64,000 bases of DNA from Hirundichthys speculiger (lineage: Eukaryota; Chordata; Actinopteri; Beloniformes; Exocoetidae). Numbering within the stretch: the stretch's first letter is position 1; each line of letters opens with the position of its first letter. Where the stretch lies: NCBI GenBank assembly GCA_018398805.1, contig JAGFBZ010000258.1:5630501-5694500 (forward strand). The letters run 5' to 3'. The position numbers and the translations under genes are program-made. Positions 43,461 through 56,100 of the stretch are shown one piece after another. Under the pieces are notes generated by a model. The model was not told where the DNA came from and did not search any database. It saw nothing but the letters and a program-made list of their open reading frames with translations.

Positions 43461-46400
43461 TCTATGTATAGAATGACTGGATTTCTTAAGCAGCCGGTGC
43501 CATTGTTATTTATCTTGTCTTCGATTCAGTCTTGCTCACTGAGCTGTGTGTTAAAAGTAGTCTTTATTCCTACATCCTGCCGGCTGCACAATAGGAAAAC
43601 ATAAACACATATAGAACAGACTGTCAAGTTTAAACAATGCTGTCAACATCTCATTCACTGTAAAAACCTGGTAAAAGACTGACAATCAAAGAACAACTTA
43701 ACGCTTACACTTGCAAAAAAAAACAAACATAAAAGTCATATTTAAATGTTCTACTTCCTAATACACTTTAATGAAACAGAGAGCCTTAACTAATATTAGT
43801 AATCCACACAACTCTCCATCTTCTCCCATTAGCGCATTGAACTTATTTGAAATTCATTATAATCCACAAGCCTTTTAGTGCACTGGAATCAGTAATGATG
43901 ACAAAATGAATATAACATTATATTTTATTACAGCCGACTTGATTTAATCTGGGGTTGCCGCCATATGAGAGCCCTCAGAAATACCTCTCCTGAAAACCAC
44001 GGGTGTCAAAAGTCAGCATGTGCAGGTACCAAGTCAAAAAGCAATCCTTATTAACTGAAACCTTGAGGAGGGGGTCTTGCTGTTTCTTTGTGATTCAAAT
44101 CCATTTAATCAAAGGTTTGTTTCTATATGCTGCCACTTAATAGTCTATATTACTGCATACAATGAAACACCAATGAATTGCAATCCCTCCAGTGCTGCTT
44201 TTCATTCTCTTTAAAGAGGGGAAAAAAGCGCTATAAGAGCAGGAGAAGGCGAGACTAATGGTAGGGTCTGAGCAAGTTGTTGACGTGCTTTCTGCATATT
44301 CAGAACAGTGAGCTTTTCAATGGTCACAGATTTGCACAATGGGCATGACTTTTTCCTTTTTTTTTTTTTTTTTCTATCCCGTGGTACAATAAAACCTCGG
44401 TGAACAATAGAGAAACATGTTCACCAGGCAGTCTATGGGGCAATTATTGGAGCTCTGACTATTCCTGCTCAACATGAGGTCGCCATAGTTCCCTCAGCTG
44501 TGTGCTCTGGCTGTGAGGCTGTTTCTGCATCATACCTCTCATCTCTCTGAAGTCAGGTCCGGGCCACCGGAAGACAACAGACTCAAAAACGGCTTCTTGA
44601 ACTCCTGCAGGCGCCATCTAAGATCACAGCTTGAGGATTGGTGACCACTGTACGATAGCGAGGAGAGATCTGCGAACAGGTTTCATGCTAAACCTAGAAA
44701 ACAGATGGAGAGGAAAGAATAAAGACAGAAAACATCGGAAACAAACACTTCATTTAAAACACAACAGGTAAGCTGAGAACAATAAATATATAAAATGCAA
44801 ATTACAACAACACGCTTCATTGTAGGTGTGTTTTCTGAGTGCAGACACAGAGCTAAGGACAAGCTTTTTTTTTCGTATTTGCAATTTTTTTTAATATCAG
44901 GTTTATACAGAGAAACAAAATACAATATTTCAGACCAAAACAAAACAAAAAAAACAACAAATAAACAGAAAAAATAAAAAAACTTAGATAATCTAAAACA
45001 CTTGATTTTATTCTTATTGTTTCTCTCGTGTTTCATAAATGCTGCTGTGTTTTTTGTGTTTTTGCTAAAATAGGTTTGGTTTTGATCTCTGAATTGTTGT
45101 TTTTGGTGGTCTTGCTGTGGTCTGTTTTGATTTTTTTTTGTTTTCTTGTTTGTTGTTTTCTTGTTTTGATTTCTGCTTTATTGTTTCCCCCATTTTTGTG
45201 TGCGTGTGTGCGTTTTGTTCTTGTGCTTTGTGCCTCAGGGCTATCAGATTAGGTTTAATTAAACCACATCCCAAAAAAAAACTCCCCTCTCTTCTTCATT
45301 TAGTCCCAGTTTTTAAGACAGTCCAGCCTTATATTTTCAATTTTGAAAAAAAATATTCTACCACTCAAAGCATCTGCCTTCCCAATACCATTAAATTGAA
45401 CAGCAACTTGATAAAAATCCAAAGTCCCATCAATCCTTTTTGACTCCTGAGTGAACTTAGAGTTGTGTGAAGGCCCAGAAAGGCAGCGTGGAGGGCCAAG
45501 CGGAGGCCATGTCCCGGGATCGGGTCCTGTGGATATAAACAGACTGGTGACAGGGAGCCAAGCAAGACAGGGAGGAGAGTCAGGGAACCATCAGCTGCAC
45601 ACTCCCAGACCCTTCAGTGGGTATTAGACGGTGATCAGAAGATACACTGTGCCATCTGATGACCACTTAGAAACCAGTTTTATTGATCCCAGGTGGGCAG
45701 AGGGTAAATGTTTATGCTAAACTGCTCAGTTGAAAGGCATGGGAAAAGTGATTTAAACACAGCAACCAAGCAGTCAGCCTCTGGCCGGGGACAAAGTGGG
45801 ATTAGAGTTGAAATCCAAGTCAATATGGCAATGGCAACCACTTGGAGAAGAAACGGGAATGACGCAATAGGATAAACAAATGGTAATGGACTGCTAGTAG
45901 GCATTACAAGACTTCACTCGAACATTATTTCCTCACAGCGTAATTACCGCAATGCGAGAGTTTCCCTAAAAGTGAGTGAAGTGCCAAAAAAGGTTTTTGA
46001 GATAGTTTTCGAAGGTGAGTAATGAGGTGTGCTCATTGAGCACAAATTTGCTTAGAAAGTTATTAGTCACACAGATTACAGAGCAAAATTTCTCAGTGAT
46101 GCTTTGTTGTTGTCATGCAAATGCAAGTCTAGAGTGAAAAATTAGTTCCCTTAAATCATCTTTAGTTAACGGACAATCTCTGGCTGAGCATTATTCAAAA
46201 GTGCCGAGAGGGCAGGAAACTGGAAATCATTGCAGCGTTTCCTCCCGCTCGTCTTCCTCCTCATCGTTCTTGTGGTGGTGAAAAGTGTGAAGTGAGAAGC
46301 GGCCGACAACAGGCGCCGGTGTTTTGCTTGCTCATTAAGTCTGCCCCGAGGTAAGCCAATTGATCTGCAATTCATTCTCACAAGCGTTAAATCAATGCGG

Positions 46401-46960
46401 AGAGACATGAAAAGCCCCGGGTTTTTATGACTTCTGTCAAAGATTCCTGAAACGCTTTGTAACAGCAGATAATGGTAATCTGCCTTGTTTGTGTATCAGC
46501 GCTGAGAAATCAATATGGTAAAAAGGGGGGAAGAGAAGTCATGCAGCCCGAGAGGAAGTTGATTTGAATTGAAACAATGTCGTGTTTTTCTTCTACTGAG
46601 TCTATGTTGTCTCCACACATCTGAAATCATTATAAATACTCATGCTGTTCTCTCAAATGCCTTTATGGGGCACAGTAGAGCCACTTTAAAATTTTAATCA
46701 ACCCACTTCAAGATAAATGATAGCGCTCACAAACCTTATCCACTTAAATGTACCACACTAAACTAACTCACTAATTACAGCAATTTCTTCTGAGACCTCC
46801 ACCAGCAATGCAAACGCACAAACAACAGTTCTTCATCGGTGCAAGTACAGTATGTGACACCTGAGCGATCCATTCCAGATCGTTCCATATTGATTGACAA
46901 AGTAGCAACATAAAGTAATTATAATTGATTCCAGATGAGGCTCAGTCTGCCATACACAGA
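43461..46960. other. Non-coding sequence with low-complexity part
   Basis: Unique-looking sequence to about 44650 with a T-run at about 44353-44373. A T/G low-complexity tract (TTTGTT, TTGTTTTC repeats) at about 45040-45200 creates spurious hydrophobic open frames on both strands. The part at 46080-46470 is non-repetitive, with AGTTAAC at 46164-46170. No gene recognised. Confidence 0.5.
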
Positions 46961-46984
46961 TCCTCCTCCTCCTCCTCCTCCTCC
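46961..46984. repeat. (TCC)8 microsatellite
   Basis: Eight uninterrupted TCC units. Confidence 0.95.
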
Positions 46985-48177
46985 TTTCTCTTCTCTCCAT
47001 CTCACTTACTGCTTGGAATCTGAATAGGGAGCTCGGGTAATTAGGTCACGCTGTTAAATTTTTAATGATCTCTGAAATCATATTCATGCTCACAGTGTGT
47101 CAGGTACACGTACAGCCAGCCTGGAGTGATACATCACCATTCTATGACAAGAACAGAAGGCCTTAGCCATTTAATTGTGTGACCTTTTCGACCGAGCACC
47201 AAGTGAAGCCATCGGGAGGGAGAGGTATTTAGTGGGAAAATGAGTGATTGGGTATTGGTGGGATGAACAATGCACAAGCTCGTCCTAATAAAACAGATTC
47301 GCTTCTTCAGCTCGCCTGTGTGCGTCTGTGTGTGTCTGCGCGTGTGCATGCAAAAGGTGTTTGCGGAATAGTCGGTTTTAAGGTAGTTTGATCGTGGGTT
47401 TCATACTCCATTTTTATGAAGGCGGGAGATCCGTTGCGGTCAAGGTTGATACTAAAGGGCACTGAGACGACAACTGGGATAATTCATAATGACAGATGAT
47501 CATCTTGGCTCTGATGCAACATGTAGCAGTAAAGAAGGAGGGAAAAAAAGTCTACTAGATTGAATCAGCAAGTCTTCAAAAACCGTATTTCTTTTATCAT
47601 TGCACTGGAGCAGCTTATAGTCCTTGCGAATAGTACAATACAACAGGTCTGTACAGGAGTTACAACTTAAAAAATAATAACGAAATACTGGTTACAGCAT
47701 TTTTAGAATTCCTTACCCTTTCCTCAAGGATGTTAGCGTTGTTATTCTGAGGGAAACACAATTATGTAAATGCAAACCTCCCAACAGATGGGATATTGTG
47801 TCATTGAATATTTGTTTAGATGACTGACTGGTTTGACCCATACCCTTTATGTTATTTTATAAAATTATTCGAGGCTTTCAGTGAACACAGGGCAATCAAA
47901 TAAGAAATAGTTGCATACGCTCAGATATATTTCTTTGAGATATGAATGTCCTTGGGAGTTTGTGCTGCATTTATTGACAAACGTCCCACATGGCAGGTGA
48001 TATCCAGAATTAAGAGATAATAGGGCAGCTGAAGGGTCTTTTTAAAATAGGCTGGTAGACTGGGGAATTTTTTTTTTTAACTGAATTGACCATTAGCAAC
48101 CCAACACCTTCTTTATTCAGTCAGAAAATCCAAAAAGCTCAACTTTCAACATGTTTTTGCAGTTTGGTTTACAGCAG
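46985..48177. other. Non-coding sequence, no gene recognised
   Basis: AT-rich, unique-looking DNA. No repeats of note apart from a short GT-rich string near 47314-47347 and a T-run near 48069-48078. Confidence 0.55.
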
Positions 48178-48252
48178 CCAGTTTCAGGGGGCGGAGCCAA
48201 CCACTCAAGGTGACTCCGCCCCCATCCTCTGGTGTGCTTCTTTTGAAACTGG
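48178..48252. repeat. Compound inverted repeat (hairpin), possible MITE remnant
   Basis: The left arm, CCAGTTTCAGGGGGCGGAG (48178-48196), pairs with CTCCGCCCCC (48214-48223) and, after a 20-base bulge, TGAAACTGG (48244-48252). The inner 10-bp stem is perfect with a 17-base loop, and the outer 9-bp stem is perfect. GC-boxes (GGGGCGGAG) sit in the inner arms. The sequence to about 48480 may belong to the same repeat. Confidence 0.6.
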
Positions 48253-50395
48253 TGTTACAGTTTTGCGCTATCACCCTCTGAGGTCAATGCTGCATGATCT
48301 GAAGCTGGCTGAAGGAAAAGATGTGGAGGCTGAATGATTCTTCCTCTGAACTGGATCTGCAATGTCACAGAACCATGCAAATCTGAACAGCTCCAGGAAC
48401 GATTGAGATATGAAACTTCTAAATGACATATTTTATAACTCAACCCATCCAAAACTACATGACAGAGTTGTGTTAAATGAGAGCTGTTGATATGACACTC
48501 TGATATATGCTTGCAAGCACAGATGACATTTTTTTCCCAAAATATATTGCCTTTAAAGCTTCATTTACAGGCTGTATCGCAGGCCGACCGTGTAAAATAA
48601 GTGGAAGATATAAGATTAGTGATTAAAGTGAATACCCTCATATAGTCAAGGTGGGGTTTGATGACTTTTATTTCTCCAAGGGTACCTCACCGCACAACAT
48701 TTAACTGACTCCAAACTTTTTCATGAGAGTTAAGGCAGAAGGGTGCACCTAGAGAGCATTAATTCCTCCCTGCGTTCCATAGTTTCTTACCAAACAATGA
48801 CAACAAAACTTCTATTCTACTACAAAATAGCTCAGGGTGCTGATTTTCAACAGGAATTACAGTAGGAGAAGTCACCTCTTTCCCAAACAAGTAACTGGAA
48901 ATGAAAGAATATGGAATTTGCTTCGATCAGTGGAACAAAAGACTGCACATACTGTAAGAGCACCACGAGAGATGAAAAGAGACCATTGCAGAGTTGAGTA
49001 GGGTCACCCTTGTTCACCTCATACCTGTAAAATCCTTCATTAGTGACTGACTGTCTCATCCTTTGCCACCATCTGACAGTCAGGTGGGTTTGATCCTCTA
49101 TAATTACCCCTCCAGTGGAAATGATTCCATCTCGTGTTTCCAAACTGACAACTCTATTTGGACACAAGTAATCCGATTTCTCGGCTGCGGCTGATACCTG
49201 AGCATAATCTGCCCAGTCAAGCAGCATAGATTGGCAGCGCGTTCTTTTGCAGCCACGGCGTAAAACACAAACACTAAAGCTTCTCCCATGTTACATTCTA
49301 GTAATTTATGCCATCAAGGGTTTGTGGTTTTTCGAGACTGCTTTTTTTTTTTTTTTCTTAATTACCTTCATCTTCTTGATTTTTGTAGGGGCTTGTATGG
49401 TTTGAAGTAAATGGGAATAGATTCACTGGCCTGCTGAATGGGATGGAAGCCATAATCAAGAGGTGTATACAGGTATACACACACACAGACACATACATGG
49501 TGCTAATTCTAAACCAGACTGCTAAACTGTGGATAGAGAAAAAGGGAAATGGAAATTAAAAAAAAAAAAAAAAAGACTTGAAGAAGCAAATTAACAGAAA
49601 TGGCACCTTAAAAGAGACTTAACAACTTGGTGTCTTCCATTCATTAGTGGGGTATCCTGTTAATACATCATTGTGTGAGAGGCATGAAGGACAGGCAGTG
49701 ACGGGATTACATCCCCTTCAAATAGCACATTTTCAAATTAAAATTCACAGAGAGACGATGCATCAGGGAACGGTGAAGTGAAGCAGGTACAGAAGTTGAG
49801 AAAAAAGAAAAAAGAGAGGAGTGGGTTGGGCCAGGGGGGGCGTAAATAACAGAAGATGACAAAAAAAAAACTCTAATAAACAGAGCCGGAGCGTAGAGGG
49901 CCATTAGGCACGATGCAGGCAACATGACAAGGCAATGATGCCGGGTAAATACTCTGCGCTTGTTCATTTAAATATCATTCAGCTGGCTGAAATAATCATG
50001 ACAAACAACTGCTGCTGCCGCAAAAGATTAAGGGGCCAAATAACACGCAATGATATAAAAACAATTTTGTGGAGCTCATTTACCAAAGGAAAATATCATT
50101 TGACACAGACGGTTGTGGCTGTGCTTTGGCAGCAGAAGCATAACTTATTTCAATTCCAGATGCAGATTCCTCTAAATCAGATGGGACTAATGCAATCAGC
50201 TTTATGTAGCCTGTTTATGTATTTATCTATTTATGTCACCCAGGGAGTTGTGGTGAATGTGCGGTTGTCATGTTTATAGAATCTCCATTTGCTAATAAGG
50301 CTAAGCCTCTTCTTATGAGACTGGAGCCAAAGAGCTTTTCCCATCTCTAGTTGAAAACATGGAAACCAATGTATTAATATGTCACAGTATCATTG
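48253..50395. other. Non-coding sequence, one candidate regulatory block
   Basis: No gene seen. A-runs at about 49557-49574 and T-runs near 49345-49358 occur. The stretch 49880-50220 is non-repetitive and rich in AT cores (TCATTTAAATATCATTC, AATAATCATGAC, CGCAATGATATAAA), resembling a conserved enhancer. Confidence 0.45.
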
Positions 50396-50432
<37 letters not shown>

Positions 50433-50443
50433 CATATATATAT
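50396..50443. repeat. (CA)n(TA)n compound microsatellite
   Basis: About ten CA units (50396-50415) followed by TA repeats with a TAC interruption (50416-50443), abutting a hAT-like fragment. Confidence 0.9.
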
Positions 50444-50624
50444 GGGATGCAACGGTACTCGGTAAAATACCGAACCGTTCAGTACGACTTGGACGGGACA
50501 ATACGATTTTATGTCCCGCGGTACTTATGTACCAATAACTTTGCATTGGACTTGCACGTGAGTGTGTGTGCCTTTTAGGCAACAGGTCCGCCACTGCATG
50601 TCAATGTGCAGCCAGAGATCCCTA
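50444..50624. mobile_element. hAT-like short element or fragment
   Basis: The left end GGGATGCAACGGTACTC with following ACCGAACCGTTCAGTACG resembles the terminus at 12455 (reverse complement GGGGTTGCAACAGTAC). The right end, reverse-complemented, reads TTAGGGATCTCTGGC and shares only GGGAT with the left. Both sides are TA-rich, so target duplications cannot be read. A single short element is likely but not certain. Confidence 0.4.
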
Positions 50625-50633
50625 ATATATATA

Positions 50634-51001
50634 CAGTCATGGAAAAAATTATTAGACCACCATTTTTTTTCTTCACTTTCTTGTTCATTTTAATACCTGG
50701 TACCACTAAACGTCATCATGTGACTAAAACAGGCAGAAAAGAAAACACTGAATGCATAAAAGCAGTGTTTTTGGCAGTACAACGCCATAGCTATTGATGT
50801 AAAAACTTAAGTGATATAGGTTATAATCAAGAAAACCATGGAAAATGGTAAGATATCAGCTCTTAAATAAAACTCTTATGAGCAATCTTTGTGGTTATCA
50901 TTATGTTTGTCCAAACAAATGTACCTTTAGTTGTACCAGGCATTAAAATGAACAAGAAACTGAAGAAAACAAGGGTGGTCTAATCATTTTTTCCATGACT
51001 G
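50634..51001. mobile_element. Tc1/mariner-type MITE, 368 bp, long inverted ends
   Basis: Begins CAGTCATGGAAAAAATTATT and ends with its inverted copy. The inverted repeats extend about 75-78 bp with roughly six differences and one 1-bp indel. TA lies on each side (50632-50633 and 51002-51003). There is no transposase frame, so it was mobilised in trans. The well-kept ends suggest a fairly recent insertion. Confidence 0.93.
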
Positions 51002-51010
51002 TATCTATAT

Positions 51011-51329
51011 GGAGCTTCAACCAGAAGCCAGCCCCCTCCCCCCATCCAGACTTGCAAATTAATTTCTATTTTTTATTTCATGTAATTTTCTCAAAGTTTT
51101 TTCAATATTCTTTCTATAACAGTTAAAATAAAGCTGCCATAGAAGTCTGAGACTGTTCATTTATTTCTTAGTATGACAACTGCCAAAATCAGCGGGGGAT
51201 CAAATACTTATTTCCTCCACTGTATGTATGTGTGTGTGTGTGGGTGTGTATTTTTGGATGGGCGGTTGGCTTCTGGATGTGGTGGGGTGGTGTGTGGGGG
51301 GGGGGGGGCTGGCTTCTGGTTGAAGCTCC
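51011..51329. repeat. 26-bp perfect inverted repeat flanking a Tc1 end
   Basis: The left arm at 51011-51036 (GGAGCTTCAACCAGAAGCCA and on) is the exact reverse complement of 51304-51329. A weaker third copy of the GGCTTCTGG core sits at about 51265-51278. Between the arms lie a Tc1 3' end (51045-51222), a (GT)n tract (51225-51248) and a G-run ending at the right arm (about 51296-51308). Confidence 0.85.
51045..51222 (+). mobile_element. Tc1-like transposon 3' end
   Basis: It ends GATCAAATACTTATTTCCTC and CACTG, then TA (51223-51224), matching the remembered right terminus of a widespread vertebrate Tc1-like family, preceded by that family's AT-rich 3' flank. There is no transposase sequence and no left end; the left boundary is approximate. 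Confidence 0.7.
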
Positions 51330-52339
51330 ACGTAGAGTCTGAAACGTTCAAATAAATATTGCATAGGGTGAAAGGTGAAAGAAATTATTTGAAATCAGTT
51401 TTGCAACTCCACCACTTTACAGATGAAACCCAGAGGAACGAGTCCCCAAAGTTCTAGTGCTGAGATCAAGACTGGAAAAAAAATATATAATAATGAGGAG
51501 CTTTTTCCATATGCAGCTGTGAATATGCCTGCGGGATGAAACATGAGAAAGAAATGAGAGACAGGACAAAGTTGTGCATTGTAACTATGATTTGATGTCT
51601 CAGGGCATCTGAGGTCACTGATAGAAATGTGTTTATGCAGGGAGTGAGAGTATCTTTGACTTCTCCTCTCTTCCCTCTCCTTGCTCCAACTCCCCTTCTC
51701 CCCTTCTCTCCGCTTTTAATTATTTACAGTTTTTGAAGGAAAAAAGAGAGAAATAAGTAGTCAAGCTTTTGGACATTCCTGATGCTGTGCTGCACTTTCC
51801 CTCTGAAATATCATGCATATTTAAAGTTAATAAAGCATATTCCTTACCTTTTATCCTGGGCTTTTTAATGTGGGGCATAAAACCGGAGAGAAGTGTATGT
51901 GTGTGCACGAGTATCTCTGTGTCAAATCAGTTCGTGACCCAAACCGTCCAAAAGACAAATCACATCCAGGATCTGCACCACCACAAATTGAAGACAATTT
52001 CTCTGCAATTTCATGACCTCGATCGAGTAATTTGGCAAATTTAGACAAACCACACTGTGGGTTCAGTCATTTATTTGTGACCCACAACCTCTCAGAGTGT
52101 TGAGAGTCCAATAAGAAATCATGACCAAGTCAAGTTGTGTCATGAGGTGCCACTAGAGGCAGAGTAAGCCATAAACTATAAGAGGTTAAACAATAAAAAT
52201 GAGTACACAACAGACATGAAATAAATAAACTAGTAAAAAAGCCCCTGTGAGTTTGAGTTTTCTGTTGTGCTGTTACCTATAGGGTTACTCTCGTCTCTGA
52301 CTCCACACTCACGCATTCGCCGCAGCAGCGTCCTGAGTG
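51330..52339. other. Non-coding sequence, no gene recognised
   Basis: AT-rich unique-looking DNA. A CTCF-like CCACTAGAGGC lies at 52150-52160, a weak match. Confidence 0.5.
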
Positions 52340-52640
52340 TTGCTGTCCATTGACTTTAAATAGAGTGACATCAAGCATTGCTGAAGTGAGCTATGGCTTC
52401 CGCACGTTTGCCGTGTCAGCGCCGCTTACGTCAAAAGTTGGGGAATGTTCAACTTTTTACGCCTGGATGCGAGGGTCAGCCAATCAAATTGGGACTGCAA
52501 AGGTAGCGCTAGCCAAATGCATGCAACTTACTTGTTTTAGCGAACAGGAAGAAATGTGGTTGTTCATAGTGTGACAGAGTCACGTCAGAAACACCCACCA
52601 CCAAGCGTTGCCACAGCAACAGGGTGTTTCTCGTCAGTCA
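52340..52640. promoter_or_regulatory. CRE / CCAAT / X-box motif cluster
   Basis: The cluster holds a CRE-like TTACGTCA (52426-52433), a CCAAT box GCCAATCA (52479-52486), a second CRE-like TCACGTCA (52580-52587) and an RFX X-box GTTGCCACAGCAAC (52607-52620; 13 of 14 positions match GTTRCCATRGYAAC). This set (RFX, CREB/ATF, NF-Y) is typical of promoters. No transcript or initiator was found beside it. The CpG-containing style also resembles some fish MITEs, so it may be a transposon fragment. Confidence 0.35.
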
Positions 52641-52974
52641 TCACTTCCCCTGAGTCACCATGATATCCACTGTAGCTCTGCTGAGGGTGGATTTTTATCA
52701 AGAATAAGGACAGGAGATACAAGAGTTTAACAACACTTCTGAAAAAATAGTCAAATATTCCTTCAATTTACATTGAAACTTATATTTTAGCATAAAAAAA
52801 AATGTACACCTTTAGTTTGACACATCATTCATTAGTTGGAGCTCTGAAAGTAAAGTTCATATCCAGGTGTGACACTTGTTTGTAGACATATGACCAATGT
52901 CATGCCTATTATACTTTGAAAAAGGATTTAAGTGACTTTAAAAAATGTATTAATTATAATTTTATCTTGTCCCA
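52641..52974. other. AT-rich non-coding sequence
   Basis: Nothing recognised apart from an A-run near 52793-52801. Confidence 0.5.
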
Positions 52975-53125
52975 TCTTCGTCTGCAGTTTCTTCTGGAAA
53001 ACTAACACCATTCAGTGTCTGTCTGTGTTTCTGTCTTGTTTTTTATATGGTTGTCAAATTGCCTACCTTTTGCTGCAAACAAATTTCCCCACGGGGACAA
53101 TAAACCTATATCTATCTATCTATCA
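52975..53125 (+). mobile_element. LINE 3' tail with (TATC)n end
   Basis: GCTGCAAACAAATTTCCCCA, a GGGGACAATAAA string and a (TATC)n tail (53107-53124) together match the 3' end of a common fish LINE type, ending in its microsatellite tail. The upstream limit is uncertain, and no coding part or target duplication was found. Confidence 0.55.
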
Positions 53126-56100
53126 CTACACACACCAGAGGAAGAAAAATGCTGCTCCCATGTGCTCGTTTTTCTGAGCATCACATAATAATGATAATAA
53201 TCATATAATCGACATGGATGGAATACAAGTTTGCAAGTTAGCAAGCTAGTTGAGGTTCGGAAAATTTGGTTTTAATTTACATTTACTTTGACTGTGAGCA
53301 AAATGAGAAACAATTATGTTTTCGCTTAGAAGTGTCCTCGGTGCATTTCTTTGCCAAATACTGAACTGCATTTATCAAAGATTTTGCATTTAAACAGTCA
53401 GCTAACACCTCAAGAGTAATGCGCATGTAAATGAATTAGCAGGTACATGTGCATGTCTGAAAGGTCTGGTCGGATCGCCGTGTGTGTCTTGTAGGAGGTG
53501 GTGTCTCCGCTGTGAACAAAAGGCTGCTGGATGGAGGATTTGGAGGGAAGTCTTGACTGGGGATCCTCATAAATCACTGGCCTAGCTGCTGGATTCTGAC
53601 AAGCCCATATAGCTTTATCTGCTGCTACTGCTGTTCGCTCTCATGCCCGCCCGCCTGCTCTGTCTCCTGTTTATGCATATCCAGTGGATATCCCACCTCT
53701 TCTCTCCTCTCTTTGGAGAGCCCTCCCACTTTCTCTTCTCTCTTCCTATCTCCTCTTGTCCACCCTCTCTATTTGTTCATCCACCTCCCTCCTGTCCTCC
53801 CCTCCAGTAGACCTGGTCTTCTCAAGGCCTGGCTAAGCCCAGAGCCTCCCAAAGACCCTCTTTTCCTTCCTCTGGCTGCTTAATTGATTCTGCTGGGGCA
53901 AAAAAAGAAGTAATATATATACCTCATTAGTTATTTATGATGCCCTTTGATATGTGTGATATTTAAGAAGGGTTAATATGAATAGGGTTAATCCTTGAGG
54001 ACTGAGAGTTGTGAAATTTTCATGAAGGATTGACCAATAAGATGAGATGAAATGAAATGAAAGTTGGAAGTTGCGCCACACATCAACCTCTGCAAGTTGG
54101 TGCTGCATTACATATCAAAAAAAAATCAAATCAGGGAATGAAATCATCTTTGCAGGAATTCATATTTCCTGTAAAATCAAAAAAAAGACCACCTGGGATA
54201 ACATTTTTCTCAATGGCTCCAAAGGAGAAAACAGAAAGTTGGGCAAAGGAAGTAAAGATAAGCCTCCAGCTTTTCATATACGTGTGTCATTTACTTTCTG
54301 GTGCATGTGTAGGCACAGTCTGTGTGCAAACTCTCACACGTGTGCATGTACAGTCTGGATGCTGACAGAGGGAAGGGAGAACCGCGCTCAGAAGCTGGTG
54401 CGTGGAGGCTTGTGGGGCTACAGTCCCAGCATATTCATAAATCAGGCCTTTCAGGGAGCTGTCAGAGTCTCCATAATGAGGGTCATTACTCAGGCAGGGT
54501 GTCAAAGCTACTATCACAGGGACCCGTCCCTGGAAATCACACTCACTCTGCTCCTTGTTAAATAAACAGTGCAGTATACAAAATGGCAAACAAGCTGAGG
54601 GTCAATCTGATGCAGTGCGGGGCCAGGAAGGCCTCCAGAGTAATTTACCCTCTGGGAATACCCCTCGACTGGGGAGATGGATTACAGAGAGCCCTAGAAA
54701 AAGATTAATGGAAATAAAAACACACACACAAAAAAAAAAAGAACAGAAGAAAAGAAATATCAGAGATTGAAAAAGAAAGGGGACATAAGGGAATGTGTAC
54801 AGTGAAGGAACTGATGGATGACAAACTGCTGAAAGTCCAAGTCTGAAGAAGTAAAGGGGGGATTTTGCTGCCACTCCAAGGACAACTGTTGACCAAATGT
54901 TCTCATTATCTGCATAAAACACTTGTGAAACTGCATACATTTGCATTCTTTTCTTCTGTAGTCTGATCAGAAATTCAGTGATCATCTAAGTTTAAGGCAA
55001 AATCCAGTACTATCAGAGGCCCTTTTTTTTTCTCGCTGACTTGCAGAACTGGCACCCATCTTTGGTCTGGGCTCATAGAACTGATGTAATGGTCTTGTAA
55101 TAGCAGTGTCTGAATCTGTCTTATCAAATATGTATTCTGTTATTGCCTTGCAAAAATCTAACATGTTAATCTTGTAATTGGGTACTGTGGAGGTAAACCT
55201 GCTTGGTGTATAAGAGAAAATTACAGAGAATAAGACTGAGAATGAATTTCGTGTTACCCGAAGAAGCCAACCCAGGTGATTATTGTTCATTTTTCATATT
55301 TTATTTCAAGTTACACAAGGGACGACATTTGGCTCGCTGAAGTGTCGGTAACACAGAAGTGGCAAGACATGCAGTTTCTCAAATGATCACGAGAAGTTGA
55401 AACCAGAAGCAAGTCAACCTCCACTGATCCCTGTCAAAATGTCCGATTTTACAGCAAAATAATTCCAGTCTGATACAAAAAAAGTGTTGTGGTCCCCTTA
55501 GCTTGATTTCAGATCAATATCGAAGAATATCGACAAGCTGAAGATCACATAAAATTCCAGGCGATGTTCCTGTCAGTTCGGAAAGGAACAGATCAACACT
55601 AACAGAGATGAACAGTGATCCTTCCTTCTTTTACTGGAATAACTGGACGAAGCCAAAGGAGAGAAAGACCCACGTACGCAAAGCCCTGAATGAGAGTAGT
55701 CGGTTTGCCCCTACTCTTCCATCAGCTCATTATAAAACTGGGAATTGATAGTTTATCATTACGTTTACGTTTATCATTGATGAGTGACCCCCCGCCCCCC
55801 GAAAAGTCAAGTTAATATATTTATTTTATGTTCTATATAGAGCCCGATCACAGCAGAAGTCATTTAAGGTTACCTTTCCTATGGAACAGCTTTACTCCTT
55901 GTTCTTTGACTAAAAAAACTAAATATCTTTGTTTTTTTAATCTTATTTACATGAGAGCATGTCATTTTTGTCTCTATTTGGGCTCTTACTAAATTACAGT
56001 TCCATTCCATTTTGCAAGAGATGCTGTTTATTTATATACACTATATCCAATGAGAATTTATTGTAAATAGTGTTACAAATATAGCAGCAGGCCAACCCGT

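Noticed and set aside
52426..52620. MHC class II type X1-X2-Y promoter
   Set aside because: All three motif types occur, but X-box, CRE and CCAAT are much farther apart than the fixed spacing of that promoter, and no MHC gene is present.
54071..54565. 164-codon open frame, the longest in the window after ignoring transposons, plus strand
   Set aside because: No recognisable domain, mixed composition, overlapping frames on both strands, and no splice or start context. Best explained as chance.
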